Source of the DNA: Phycisphaerales bacterium
Lineage (GTDB): Bacteria > Planctomycetota > Phycisphaerae > Phycisphaerales > UBA1924
Assembly (NCBI GenBank): GCA_029260335.1
Contig: JAJDDL010000358.1
Span: 1 to 12,179, forward strand
Reading direction: 5' to 3'
Length of the DNA stretch: 12,179 nucleotides
Position numbers and translations under genes: made by a program. Within the stretch, counting starts at the first letter, position 1, and the number at the start of each line of letters is the position of its first letter. This document shows positions 1 through 6,874 of the stretch, one piece after another. Under the pieces are notes generated by a model, which worked only from the letters and a program-made list of their open reading frames with translations, was not told where the DNA came from and did no database searches.

Positions 1-64
1 GCTCCAACTGAGCGAACGCAGGAGTGCTGGCGATGAGGGCTGTGAGCAGGGTGGCGAGTCGCAT
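1..64 (-). CDS. Exported protein, N-terminal fragment (probable beta-helix paralogue)
   Basis: Only the first 21 codons are in the window; the gene runs off the left edge. The start is the ATG at 64-62, preceded by GGAG (plus positions 71-74) at a 6-base spacing. The peptide begins MRLATLLTALIASTPAFAQ, a clear Sec signal peptide with a probable AFA cleavage site before Q. It matches the first 21 residues of the next gene (286-1431) at 12 positions, including the MRLA start and the alanine-glutamine cleavage site. I therefore infer a tandem paralogue, probably also a beta-helix protein. The function cannot be read from this fragment, and signal peptides can resemble each other by chance, so the family call is tentative although the start and export are well supported. 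Confidence 0.6.
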   Translation of the reverse strand, partial: MRLATLLTALIASTPAFAQLE

Positions 65-183
65 GGAATGCTCCGGTGTTGTGAGTGCTGGGACTTGAGA
101 GTTACGTCTTGCGGGCATTGAAGCCCGGAATGTCATAAGGCGCAACGCACGGCTTCCACCTGACAGGATGCCAGGTAGATCTT

Positions 184-217
184 GCAAAAAGAGAACGGGC
201 TCGGTTGCGCGAGCCCT
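184..217 (-). terminator. Rho-independent terminator of the beta-helix gene
   Basis: Read on the minus strand, a 7-bp GC-rich stem (GGGCTCG with CGAGCCC, plus positions 197-203 and 210-216) with a 6-base loop is followed by GTTCTCTTTTTGC. The hairpin lies about 70 bases after the stop of the beta-helix gene and before the partial gene at 1-64. The two paralogues are therefore probably transcribed separately. Confidence 0.75.
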
Positions 218-285
218 CGCGAAGCGGAGAGATAGTCTTCGATCAGAACCTTGCGACGGATCCAAATGCGCCGATCTGCAGGAGG

Positions 286-1431
286 TCAGTCGCGGTAGTT
301 GGCGTTGGGGTTGGTGGGCGTCTGGCCGGGGCGCACCTCGCCCGCGAAGTGATTCTGCTCGGGGGCGAGGATGCGAAAGTCGTCGCTATTGCCGATGCAG
401 TGGTTGCGGAAGATGGTGTTCATCGCTGAGCCGACGTACACGCCCCAGACCCAGTTGTCGCGGCAGGTGTTGTCGTTGATCGTGTTGGCGCTGCCATAGA
501 TGGCGATGCCGGCGTAGGAATCGCTCTGGTCTGTGCCGTTGTTGTCGCATGCGTTGTTGATGATGCGGCAGCGGTTGTAAGCCCGGATGCCATCGAAGCC
601 GCAGAAGCTGATCTTGCAGTTCTCGATGGTCGTGTCATTGAGGGCGTAAACGCCCCAGCCATCGCCCTCGGAGATCGTGCAGCCGGAGATATGGGCGGCG
701 TCGCTCACGTATATGCTCGCAAAGTTGACACTGGTAATGGTGCAGTCGGTGATGCGCGTGTTGGCGCCTGCGACGATACCGATGTTGTCCCAGCGGTCGA
801 TTGCGCAATCGCGGACGAGTGAGCCCTTGCCGGTCTCGATCGCATTGGAGCCGTTGTAAGGGCTGTCCCAGATTGTGCAGGACTCGATGAGTGAGCCCTT
901 GCCCACGTAGATTCCCGTGTCGAGCGATCGTTCGACGGTGCAGTTGCGCACTTGCGCCTGGGCCCCGGCGTCGATGGAGCGTTTGCCGTAGCCGGCGTGG
1001 ACGTTCTCGACGGTAGACATCCAGCAGTTCTCGAGATCGATGCCATCGGAGTTGCTACCGGGCTTCACGTTGCCATTTCGAATCTTGATGCATCGCGAGC
1101 CGCTTGCCTTGATCGGGGCGCCGGTCACGTGATTGGCCGAGCGGATCGTGTAGCCTCGAAGGTCGAGCGTGACGTAGGACGTCGCGATCTCGATTGCGTT
1201 TTGGTTCTCTTGGTCGAAGACGATGTTTCCCGTCAGGTGGTATCGACCTGCCGAGCTGATTCGGAAAACGCTCCCATCGTGGCCTGGCGTCGTGGCGGGC
1301 CCGACCGGGATGGAGGGTTCGACCTCGTTGAGGGTCTTCATGGTGGGTTCGACGGGGCCGGCGGGCGGGTCGAACTGAGCCAGAGCCGGGGTGATGGCGG
1401 TGAGACAAATCATGAGTGGCGCCAGGCGCAT
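286..1431 (-). CDS. Secreted right-handed parallel beta-helix repeat protein
   Basis: This 381-residue protein has a signal peptide (residues 1-18, cleavage after ALA and before Q19), so it is probably exported. The start ATG at 1431 has GAGGAG about 7 bases upstream, which supports it. Residues 40-90 form a cap-like start (FRISSAGRYHLTGNI, then VTLDLRGYTI), typical of planctomycete NosD/PbH1-type proteins. Residues about 90-355 are coils of a right-handed beta-helix with a repeat of about 21 residues. Cysteines recur at the same coil position (164, 185, 209, 230, 251, 272) and asparagines continue the ladder (from N293). The family includes polysaccharide lyases and surface or adhesin-like proteins, but I see no catalytic residues, so substrate and activity are unknown. 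The C-terminal tail (APEQNHFAGEVRPGQTP onward) is outside the helix and there is no dockerin. It has its own terminator downstream and looks monocistronic. Confidence 0.88.
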   Translation of the reverse strand: MRLAPLMICLTAITPALAQFDPPAGPVEPTMKTLNEVEPSIPVGPATTPGHDGSVFRISSAGRYHLTGNIVFDQENQNAIEIATSYVTLDLRGYTIRSANHVTGAPIKASGSRCIKIRNGNVKPGSNSDGIDLENCWMSTVENVHAGYGKRSIDAGAQAQVRNCTVERSLDTGIYVGKGSLIESCTIWDSPYNGSNAIETGKGSLVRDCAIDRWDNIGIVAGANTRITDCTITSVNFASIYVSDAAHISGCTISEGDGWGVYALNDTTIENCKISFCGFDGIRAYNRCRIINNACDNNGTDQSDSYAGIAIYGSANTINDNTCRDNWVWGVYVGSAMNTIFRNHCIGNSDDFRILAPEQNHFAGEVRPGQTPTNPNANYRD

Positions 1432-1520
1432 TGGTGGTCTCCTCGATTGGGGTCAGGATTGCAGGCCGAGATGGTCTGTCAGCTACAGAGGCGCAAGGCA
1501 GCACTGCTTGACGCCGTCTC

Positions 1521-1538
1521 TTCTGAAAAATGTCAGAA
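1521..1538. repeat. Inverted repeat upstream of the beta-helix gene
   Basis: TTCTGA (1521-1526) and TCAGAA (1533-1538) form a perfect 6-bp inverted repeat with a 6-base spacer, about 90 bases upstream of the beta-helix start codon. It could be a dimeric regulator site or a small hairpin in the 5' leader. No promoter motif clear enough to choose between these is visible. Confidence 0.3.
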
Positions 1539-1565
1539 CGGTTGGAAACAAAGCGGCCGTGAATG

Positions 1566-1597
1566 GAAACGCCCCCGCGTGATTGCGGGGGCGTTTC
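1566..1597 (-). terminator. Strong hairpin terminator after the CIA30-FAS1 gene
   Basis: A perfect 13-bp inverted repeat (GAAACGCCCCCGC, 1566-1578, with its complement at 1585-1597) encloses a 6-base loop. It starts about 38 bases beyond the stop of the CIA30-FAS1 gene at 1635. On the minus strand the descending arm ends GCGTTTCC, so the U-tract is short and lies mostly within the stem. Termination is likely, but a pure RNA-stabilising hairpin is possible. Confidence 0.7.
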
Positions 1598-1634
1598 GCG
1601 ATTGGCGGCTGGATGCCGAGGCCTGGTTGGGTGG

Positions 1635-3338
1635 TTATCGAGAAGCCTGCTCGGTCTGGCGACCGGACTGGGCGAGCAAGGTTGGGTAGGTGTCGTCAAT
1701 CGCGCGACGGAAGATCCACGCACGCTCGCGTGCATCGTCCTCAGTCTCGGCTTCGGCGAGAGCGAGTTGGAGACGGTCGGTTACATTGGATCCAAGCTCG
1801 TCGTTGGCGAGTGTGACCAATGCTTCGATGGTGATCTCGTACAACGCGGCACACGCGGCGACCTGGCCCTTGTTGAACAGCGGGGCACCGCGGCTGATAG
1901 CAAGCTCGAGAAGCCGCACGCCCTGCTCGCTTGCTTCTGCGGTAAAGGTCTGCGTGGACTCGTTCGTCGGGAGGATGACACTATCGATGAGGTGCACAAC
2001 ACCGTTGGCGGTCTCGATGTCGACCTTCACGATCGTGGCGTTGTCGACCGAGAGCTTGCCGTTGGTGATCGCGAAGCTGACGGGATTGCCAAAGTACGTC
2101 CGAGCGCTGCGGCTGGCGAGCATTTCGTTCGCGTAGACCCGTCCGGGAACCACGTGCAAGCCGAGGATCTCGATAAGCTGACTGCGGTTCTCAGTTTGCA
2201 AGAGCGAATCGAGCGTGCCCTCGGGCAGGGCTGCGAACGCGCTATTGACCGGGGCGAAGACTGTCCAAGGACCATTCTCTGCTGAGAGTTGATCCGTAAG
2301 CCCGGCTGCGGTGACCGCGGCTTCGAGCGTCGAAAGGTCGTCGACTGCGGTCAGGAGCTTGCCGATGGCGTCGAGCTCGGGCATGAGGACCGCATCGATC
2401 ACATGGACGATGCCGCCATCAAACTCGACGTCGGTCGCGACGAGGTTTGCGTCGGCGATCGTGAAGTCGGGATTGACCGAGAGGCGCTGGCCATTGAGCG
2501 AGTCGATCGTGCTGCGCTGGAAGAGGTCTGCCGAACTGGCTTGTGCGCCGGCAACGTGATAGGTGAGGATTGCGCGGAGCGTGTCGCGGCCCTCGGGTGC
2601 GAGCAGCGCCTCAACGGTCTCACGCGGCAGAGCGGCAAAGGCCTCGTTGGTCGGCGCAAAGATCGTGACCTGTTGATCGGCAGGAAGGTCCAACTCCGCG
2701 GCGGCGACGAGATCGAGCAACGTCGTCAAGCCCGCGCTGCGTGCCACGGTGGCCAGGTCATTGCCCTGTGACGGTGCGGGAGATGACTCTGCGCCAAGGG
2801 CTCGGATGGAATCGACTTCAATACGAAACGAGCCCTCGTTCTTGTCGGAGAGGGTGATGCCGAGCGATTCGATCTTGGCCGGTTCAAGAGCCGGCGCGTT
2901 GGGGATCTTGCGGCCGAAGCTGTAGAGCTTGAACTCTTCAAACGGCAGCTCGATGGTGGTCCAGGTGTCCTTCACGGTTTCGAAGCTCTGTTGGAAGCCG
3001 CCGGCCATGAGCCGGACGTTCGAGGCGCGGATGTCAAAGTTGTACGTCCTGCCGTCGCCCTTCACGCGAAGCTCGATACCGGTTGCCCCGACGAGCGACT
3101 CGGCGGGAACGTTGGAGCGCATCTGGCTGAACCCGCCGTTGTTCTCAAGCGAGAGATCGCCCGCGAATCGGAGGATGCCGGTCTCCGGAGCGGTGATACG
3201 ACCGGAGGATCTGCCACCCATGACGCCGTCGAGGACGGTGCGCCAGCCGGCGACGCCGTTGTCGAAGCTGAAGTCAAGGTCTTGTGCGAGGGCTGGAGTT
3301 GCAAGGGCGGCAGCGAGCAGGGCGGTGGCGGTGCGCAT
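1635..3338 (-). CDS. Secreted CIA30-like protein with two fasciclin (FAS1) domains
   Basis: The 567-residue protein starts at the ATG at 3338, chosen over an in-frame ATG 28 codons upstream because a signal peptide begins exactly here (MRTATALLAAALATPALAQ) with GAGAGA about 8 bases before it. Residues 20-180 match the CIA30 (NDUFAF1-like) fold: GWRTVLDGVMGGRSSG near 31-46, then SLENNGGFSQMRSN (63-76) and ELPFEEFK (130-137). Residues about 193-320 and 325-457 are two FAS1 domains, each with TIFAPTNEAFAALP or TVFAPVNSAFAALP followed by an HV turn and a closing VVHLID-type strand. Residues 465-567 are a helical tail not assigned to a family. CIA30 domains bind protein partners or carbohydrates and FAS1 domains mediate adhesion, so an extracytoplasmic binding or adhesion role is inferred; no enzyme motif is visible. 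A link to respiratory complex I assembly is not implied. Separate terminators and a 137-base upstream gap suggest its own transcript. Confidence 0.88.
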   Translation of the reverse strand: MRTATALLAAALATPALAQDLDFSFDNGVAGWRTVLDGVMGGRSSGRITAPETGILRFAGDLSLENNGGFSQMRSNVPAESLVGATGIELRVKGDGRTYNFDIRASNVRLMAGGFQQSFETVKDTWTTIELPFEEFKLYSFGRKIPNAPALEPAKIESLGITLSDKNEGSFRIEVDSIRALGAESSPAPSQGNDLATVARSAGLTTLLDLVAAAELDLPADQQVTIFAPTNEAFAALPRETVEALLAPEGRDTLRAILTYHVAGAQASSADLFQRSTIDSLNGQRLSVNPDFTIADANLVATDVEFDGGIVHVIDAVLMPELDAIGKLLTAVDDLSTLEAAVTAAGLTDQLSAENGPWTVFAPVNSAFAALPEGTLDSLLQTENRSQLIEILGLHVVPGRVYANEMLASRSARTYFGNPVSFAITNGKLSVDNATIVKVDIETANGVVHLIDSVILPTNESTQTFTAEASEQGVRLLELAISRGAPLFNKGQVAACAALYEITIEALVTLANDELGSNVTDRLQLALAEAETEDDARERAWIFRRAIDDTYPTLLAQSGRQTEQASR

Positions 3339-3475
3339 GATGAAGTCTCTCGGGGCAGGCTCGTGCGGTCCGGCGGACTCGCTGGGCCTGCATTCGAGAG
3401 AGTGAGGACCTGGATTCAGCATGCCGAGACGTTTATGTTGGCCTCGGCAGTTGAGGCCCTGCCCCAGTCATCCGG

Positions 3476-3688
3476 TCACTCGCATGGTTGGGCGAACAGA
3501 TCCAGGTACCCGAAAAAGTCCTCGGCATCGATGTCGCCGTCCTGATCGATGTCGGCGCGAGCATCGCCCGTCGCGAACAGATCGAGATACGCGAAGAAGT
3601 CCTCGGCGTCGGCGTCGTTGTCGCCGTCGAGATCGGCCGGGCAGGGATTGAGCTGATTGATCAGAATGGAAATGTTCGGATCATTTCG
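3476..3688 (-). pseudogene. Out-of-frame dockerin remnant of the FG-GAP gene
   Basis: In a different frame from the upstream FG-GAP protein (3661-4134), 70 codons encode RNDPNISILINQLNPC and then a dockerin module: DLDGDNDADAEDFFAYLDLFA followed by DIDQDGDIDAEDFFGYLDLFA, with flanking cysteines and a TGA stop at 3476-3478. The first part (NDPNISILINQ) is the usual closing strand of an FG-GAP/VCBS repeat, which in related planctomycete proteins leads straight into a CxADLDGD dockerin. This segment therefore belongs to the preceding gene but was cut off by a frame break at about 3686-3690. It has no start codon or ribosome binding site of its own. It could be a true lesion or a sequence error; the coding pattern of the dockerin itself is intact, suggesting a recent event. 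Confidence 0.75.
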
Positions 3689-4134
3689 TGGTTGAAGTCG
3701 GCGGAGGCGATCGATCGTGGCTGCCTGCCCACGTCGTAGACCGTCGGAGGCAGAAACGTCCCGTCGCCGACCCCGAGTCGCACATAGACCTCGTCGGTCG
3801 CGACATCATTGTGAGCGATATCCGCGATGCCGTCATTATTGAACTCGCCGATCTCGATGCGGCCATTCAGCCTGATGTCCGATCGGATCTCCGGTTCGAA
3901 ACTCCCATCGCCGACACCAAACGCTACCGAGATACTCCTGTCTCGTGACCAGTAGAAAAGCAGATCCAACTCGCCATCGCCATTCATGTCGGCCGACAAC
4001 GCGCGGGCGGGCTCTTCACCGATCGGCGTCTGCAAACCGGGGAATATCGGTGGACTTGCGTGTGAACCAGCGCTTGCGATCGCAAAGAGCAGAGTAGTGC
4101 GCGCAAATGGACCGTTTGCAAGTGATAGGCGCAA
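3661..4134 (-). CDS. Secreted FG-GAP/VCBS repeat protein, truncated by frameshift
   Basis: I start this protein of about 157 residues at a TTG (4134-4132). AAGGAG lies 8 bases upstream, and a signal peptide follows (RLSLANGPFARTTLLFAIAS, cleavage near SHA-S). An in-frame ATG at 4188 lacks a ribosome site and lies upstream of a good -10 element, so it is less likely. Two calcium-binding FG-GAP/VCBS loops are visible, ADMNGDGELDLLF and GEFNNDGIADIAHND, each with a GVGDGxF turn, and a third begins at ADFNH and stops abruptly. Such repeats build seven-bladed propellers used for surface binding; two and a half repeats are far fewer than usual. The frame then ends at a TGA (3661-3663) while the missing dockerin continues in another frame at 3476-3688. 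The original product was about 235 residues, probably exported and dockerin-tagged. Whether the truncated form is functional is unknown. Confidence 0.72.
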   Translation of the reverse strand: MRLSLANGPFARTTLLFAIASAGSHASPPIFPGLQTPIGEEPARALSADMNGDGELDLLFYWSRDRSISVAFGVGDGSFEPEIRSDIRLNGRIEIGEFNNDGIADIAHNDVATDEVYVRLGVGDGTFLPPTVYDVGRQPRSIASADFNHEMIRTFPF

Positions 4135-4142
4135 GGCGATAA

Positions 4143-4148
4143 CTCCTT
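4143..4148 (-). promoter_or_regulatory. Ribosome binding site deciding a TTG start
   Basis: AAGGAG on the minus strand (embedded in AGAAGAAGGAG) lies 8 bases before the TTG at 4134. It is the strongest Shine-Dalgarno match near this gene and places the start directly at the signal peptide. Confidence 0.7.
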
Positions 4149-4175
4149 CTTCTCCCCGGACTTGATAGGAGGCCG

Positions 4176-4181
4176 AGTATA
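4176..4181 (-). promoter_or_regulatory. Candidate -10 element for the FG-GAP gene
   Basis: TATACT on the minus strand is one base from the sigma-70 consensus and lies about 40 bases upstream of the TTG start. No convincing -35 hexamer is found at 16-18 bases, so this is tentative. If used, transcription would begin near 4169, inside the alternative ATG-initiated frame (4188), which excludes that start. Confidence 0.35.
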
Positions 4182-4252
4182 ACGGCAAGTCATCAGGAAA
4201 ACCCCTCTTTCTCGATCAACTGGGCCTCGATGGAAGCGGCCAAGCCGGGTTC

Positions 4253-4276
4253 CATCCCGACCAAAACCACGGGATG
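4253..4276. repeat. Inverted repeat in the divergent intergenic region
   Basis: CATCCCG (4253-4259) and CGGGATG (4270-4276) are perfect complements separated by 10 bases. The repeat lies between the divergent FG-GAP and propeller genes, about 115 bases upstream of the propeller start. It may be an operator or a leader hairpin; nothing in the sequence decides this. Confidence 0.3.
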
Positions 4277-4377
4277 TAGTCCCAGGCCCCTGATATACGG
4301 TAACTAGCGGATCTATCCGGACCGATGGGTGGTACAGTTGATGGGGCGGCAACGTCGGGGGGTTCGGGAGTCCTTCT

Positions 4378-4382
4378 AGGAG
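4378..4382 (+). promoter_or_regulatory. Ribosome binding site of the propeller lipoprotein
   Basis: AGGAG ends directly against an ATG at 4383, which is too close to act for that codon, but is 9 bases before the in-frame ATG at 4392. The normal spacing favours the second ATG, and the lipoprotein signal then starts with the usual MRAR n-region. Confidence 0.6.
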
Positions 4383-4391
4383 ATGGTGCAA

Positions 4392-6782
4392 ATGCGCGCA
4401 CGGGATCTAGGCGTGATCGGCGGCTGTGGGGCTCTTTTGATAGGCCTCTCGGCTTGCTCCAACGACAAAGAAGAGTCCTCGGCGATGGCCATGGCCCGCC
4501 CTGACGGCCCGCCACCGGCGGTTTTAACCGGTGAGTACTGGATGGACCATGAGGAGTTTGGCCCCCCGCCGCCGGGCTATGTAAAGATAGTTGGCGAGCC
4601 AATGCCCAACTGGGAGCCCGGAGGCCTGGGCCTCGCGTCGAATCCGATGCAATGGTCGCCCCTGGGGCCCCAGCCGATCGTCGATGAGTTCTGGTCGGGG
4701 CCGGACGAGGCCAGCGGCCGGGTCGTCTCGATCGCGCCGCACCCACAGTCTGAGAACATCGTCTACATCGCCAGCGCCTCCGGCGGCGTGTGGAAGACCG
4801 TGGACCAGGGCGAGAACTGGATCCCGCTTACCGATGAACTGTCCATCTTGAACCACGGCGTCGTTGCGGTCGATCCGAACAACCCCACCACCGTGTACGC
4901 CGGGACGGGCGAGTACACGACCGGCAGCTCGGGCGATGGCATCTTCCGATCGTTGGATGAGGGCGCGACGTGGGAACGAGCCGCGACGATCGACCAGGTC
5001 GGCGTCAACTGCTCGGGCCTGGCGGTCGCGCCGGGCAACTCACTCCTGCTGCATCACACCGGCGCAGCGGGGTACTCCCGGAGCGTCGACGGCGGGCTGA
5101 CCTGGAACATCATGCTCGACAGAAACGTCTCGAGCTTGGCCTTGCATCCCACCGACCCGAATGTGCTGTATGTTGCGGTTCGGAGCGATGGCGTGTATCG
5201 CTCGGATAACGGGGGGCTCTCCTTCGTTCGGCTTGGTTCGGGACTTCCTTCAGACGGCGCGGGCCATGCCCGCATTGTGATCGCTCTCGCCAAGAGCGAC
5301 CCCAATCGTTTGTACGCGGCGTACGTGCGGGGCAGCAACATCGACGCCACCTACGCAACCAGCAACGGCGGCGATTCGTGGACTGAGCTTCTCAACGCGC
5401 CCAACTTCGCCCGCCCCCAGGCGTGGTATGACACCTTCATCGCGGTTGATCCTGCGGACAAGAACATCGTGTACGCCGGCGGCGTGTTCCCGACCTACGG
5501 CGAGGCCGGCGTGACCCGCACGCTCGACGGCGGCGCGACCTGGAACGACGTCACTTACGGCACAAGCGGCGCATCGCAGGTCCACCCCGACCAGCACTTC
5601 CTCACTTTCGGTCCGACGGGCATCATCTGGCTCGGCAACGACGGCGGTGTGTGGAAGTCCACCGACAATGTCGCGACATGGATCGATACCAACGCGACCT
5701 TGACGGTGACACAGAACTACAACATCTCGCTCCACCCGACTGATCCCAATCGCGTCATCGGCGGCACCCAGGACAACGGCACGGTGGAACGGCAGATCGA
5801 TGATCCGGATTGGCCGCAGATCCTTGCGGGCGACGGCGGATTCAGTGCGTATGACTTCGACGAGCCGGACATCCGCCACTACGCGACGTACGTGTACCTG
5901 GCGGTGTATCGCCAGGATGACAACGGCACGGACCAGATCTCCGGGCCCTGGGGTGGAGATCCCAAGAACTTCATCGCGCCGCTCGTGATGGACCCCAACG
6001 ACGCCAAGACTCTGCTCGGGGGCACCAACCGCATCTGGCGGACGCGCACCGCGGATACGACCGCCAACTGGACCGCAATCAGCACGAGCGAGGTCGGCAG
6101 CGGCGGCACGATCAACGCGATCGCTGTTGCGATGGGCAACTCGAACATCATCTATACGGGCAACCGAGGCGGTGGGATCTGGCGCACCATCGATGGCGAG
6201 AACTGGGAGAATCTCACCGACAACAACCTGTTCGGCGGCTCGGTGAGCGACATCTTCATCAATCCCAAAGATTCCGACAACGTGTACGCGACGTTCTATG
6301 ACACGAGCGGAGCACGCGTGATCGGGACCAACAACGGCGGCCAGAGCTGGACCGACTACACCGGTGAACTCCCCGTGGGCGTGAGCGCTCGCGCCTTGGA
6401 GGTCGACTGGAATCTCGATCCACCGACGCTCTTCGTTGGCTCGGGCCACGGCGTGTACGTGTCGTTCGACCTGGGCGAGTTTTGGGTCAAGGACGGCAAC
6501 GACCTGCCGAACGTGAACATCGGCGACCTCGCGATCGATTTTGCGAACAACACGATTACCGCGGGCACCTACGGTCGCGGCGCGTGGCGCTCTCCCCTGC
6601 CCAACGGCCTGGGGTGTGATGCGGATATCGACGGAGATGGCGACGTCGACGCCGAGGACTTCTTTGGATTCCTGGATCTGTTCGCCAACGGCGAGCCGGG
6701 CGCGGACATCGATGAAGACGGCGACATCGATGCCGACGACTTCTTTGGGTATCTGGATTTGTTCGCCCAGGGTTGTGGCTGA
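4392..6782 (+). CDS. Dockerin-tagged lipoprotein with VPS10/sortilin-like Asp-box propeller
   Basis: The 796-residue protein starts at the ATG at 4392 (three codons after an alternative ATG at 4383) for ribosome-site spacing. Residues 1-21 are a lipoprotein signal with lipobox LSAC; C22 would be lipidated, and S23 favours the outer membrane. After a proline-rich linker, residues about 85-735 form beta-propeller blades of the VPS10/sortilin or BNR type. About ten Asp-box-like motifs are visible: TVDQGENW (136), SLDEGATW (187), SVDGGLTW (231), SDNGGLSF (271), TSNGGDSW (323), TLDGGATW (377), STDNVATW (423), TIDGENW (599), TNNGGQSW (646) and SFDLGEFW (691). Blades alternate with phrases such as HPTDPNVLYVA and DPNDAKTLLGG. 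Residues 742-796 are a dockerin pair (DIDGDGDVDAEDFF, DIDEDGDIDADDFF) with flanking cysteines. Sialidase catalytic residues are not evident, so a binding or scaffold role at the surface is inferred. It is followed by its own terminator. Confidence 0.9.
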   Translation: MRARDLGVIGGCGALLIGLSACSNDKEESSAMAMARPDGPPPAVLTGEYWMDHEEFGPPPPGYVKIVGEPMPNWEPGGLGLASNPMQWSPLGPQPIVDEFWSGPDEASGRVVSIAPHPQSENIVYIASASGGVWKTVDQGENWIPLTDELSILNHGVVAVDPNNPTTVYAGTGEYTTGSSGDGIFRSLDEGATWERAATIDQVGVNCSGLAVAPGNSLLLHHTGAAGYSRSVDGGLTWNIMLDRNVSSLALHPTDPNVLYVAVRSDGVYRSDNGGLSFVRLGSGLPSDGAGHARIVIALAKSDPNRLYAAYVRGSNIDATYATSNGGDSWTELLNAPNFARPQAWYDTFIAVDPADKNIVYAGGVFPTYGEAGVTRTLDGGATWNDVTYGTSGASQVHPDQHFLTFGPTGIIWLGNDGGVWKSTDNVATWIDTNATLTVTQNYNISLHPTDPNRVIGGTQDNGTVERQIDDPDWPQILAGDGGFSAYDFDEPDIRHYATYVYLAVYRQDDNGTDQISGPWGGDPKNFIAPLVMDPNDAKTLLGGTNRIWRTRTADTTANWTAISTSEVGSGGTINAIAVAMGNSNIIYTGNRGGGIWRTIDGENWENLTDNNLFGGSVSDIFINPKDSDNVYATFYDTSGARVIGTNNGGQSWTDYTGELPVGVSARALEVDWNLDPPTLFVGSGHGVYVSFDLGEFWVKDGNDLPNVNIGDLAIDFANNTITAGTYGRGAWRSPLPNGLGCDADIDGDGDVDAEDFFGFLDLFANGEPGADIDEDGDIDADDFFGYLDLFAQGCG

Positions 6783-6806
6783 GCAGCACTGAGTCTATGA
6801 ACTGAT

Positions 6807-6832
6807 CGCCCGGCGCAAGCCGGGCGTTTTTT
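6807..6832 (+). terminator. Rho-independent terminator after the propeller gene
   Basis: An 8-bp stem (CGCCCGGC, 6807-6814, with GCCGGGCG, 6819-6826) closes on a GCAA tetraloop and is followed by six T. It lies 24 bases past the stop codon and separates this gene from the downstream helicase. Confidence 0.92.
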
Positions 6833-6848
6833 CTTGGGTTTGAACAAT

Positions 6849-6874
6849 CACAGGCCCGAGCGTGAGGGAGCGGC
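6849..6874. repeat. Possible dispersed intergenic repeat of planctomycete type
   Basis: CACAGGCCCGAGCGTGAGGG, continuing to 6874, resembles from memory a GC-rich element (CACAAGCCCGA...GCGAGGG) that recurs between genes in planctomycete genomes. Only one copy is in the window, so repetition itself cannot be shown here. The rest of this 202-base gap holds the terminator and no other clear signal; I could not find a convincing promoter for the helicase. Confidence 0.3.

Noticed and set aside
110..130. Small GGGC/GCCC hairpin upstream of the edge gene
   Set aside because: The stem is only about 5 bp in GC-rich sequence, and no regulatory motif or T-tract accompanies it.
1563..2771. Two plus-strand open frames (240 and 160 codons) opposite the CIA30-FAS1 gene
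   Set aside because: They mirror FAS1 coding sequence, and the first spans the terminator hairpin. No domain or translation signal supports them.
3339..3422. 28-codon upstream extension of the CIA30-FAS1 protein from ATG 3422
   Set aside because: It would bury the signal peptide, and the downstream ATG has a better ribosome site and starts exactly at the signal peptide.
3440..3458. GGCCTC/GAGGCC hairpin after the dockerin remnant as a terminator
   Set aside because: The 6-bp stem is not followed by a T-rich tract on the minus strand, so termination is not supported.
5250..6449. 399-codon open frame on the minus strand opposite the propeller gene
   Set aside because: Antisense to clear Asp-box repeats, with valine/arginine-rich sequence mirroring the opposite codons and no ribosome site or domain.
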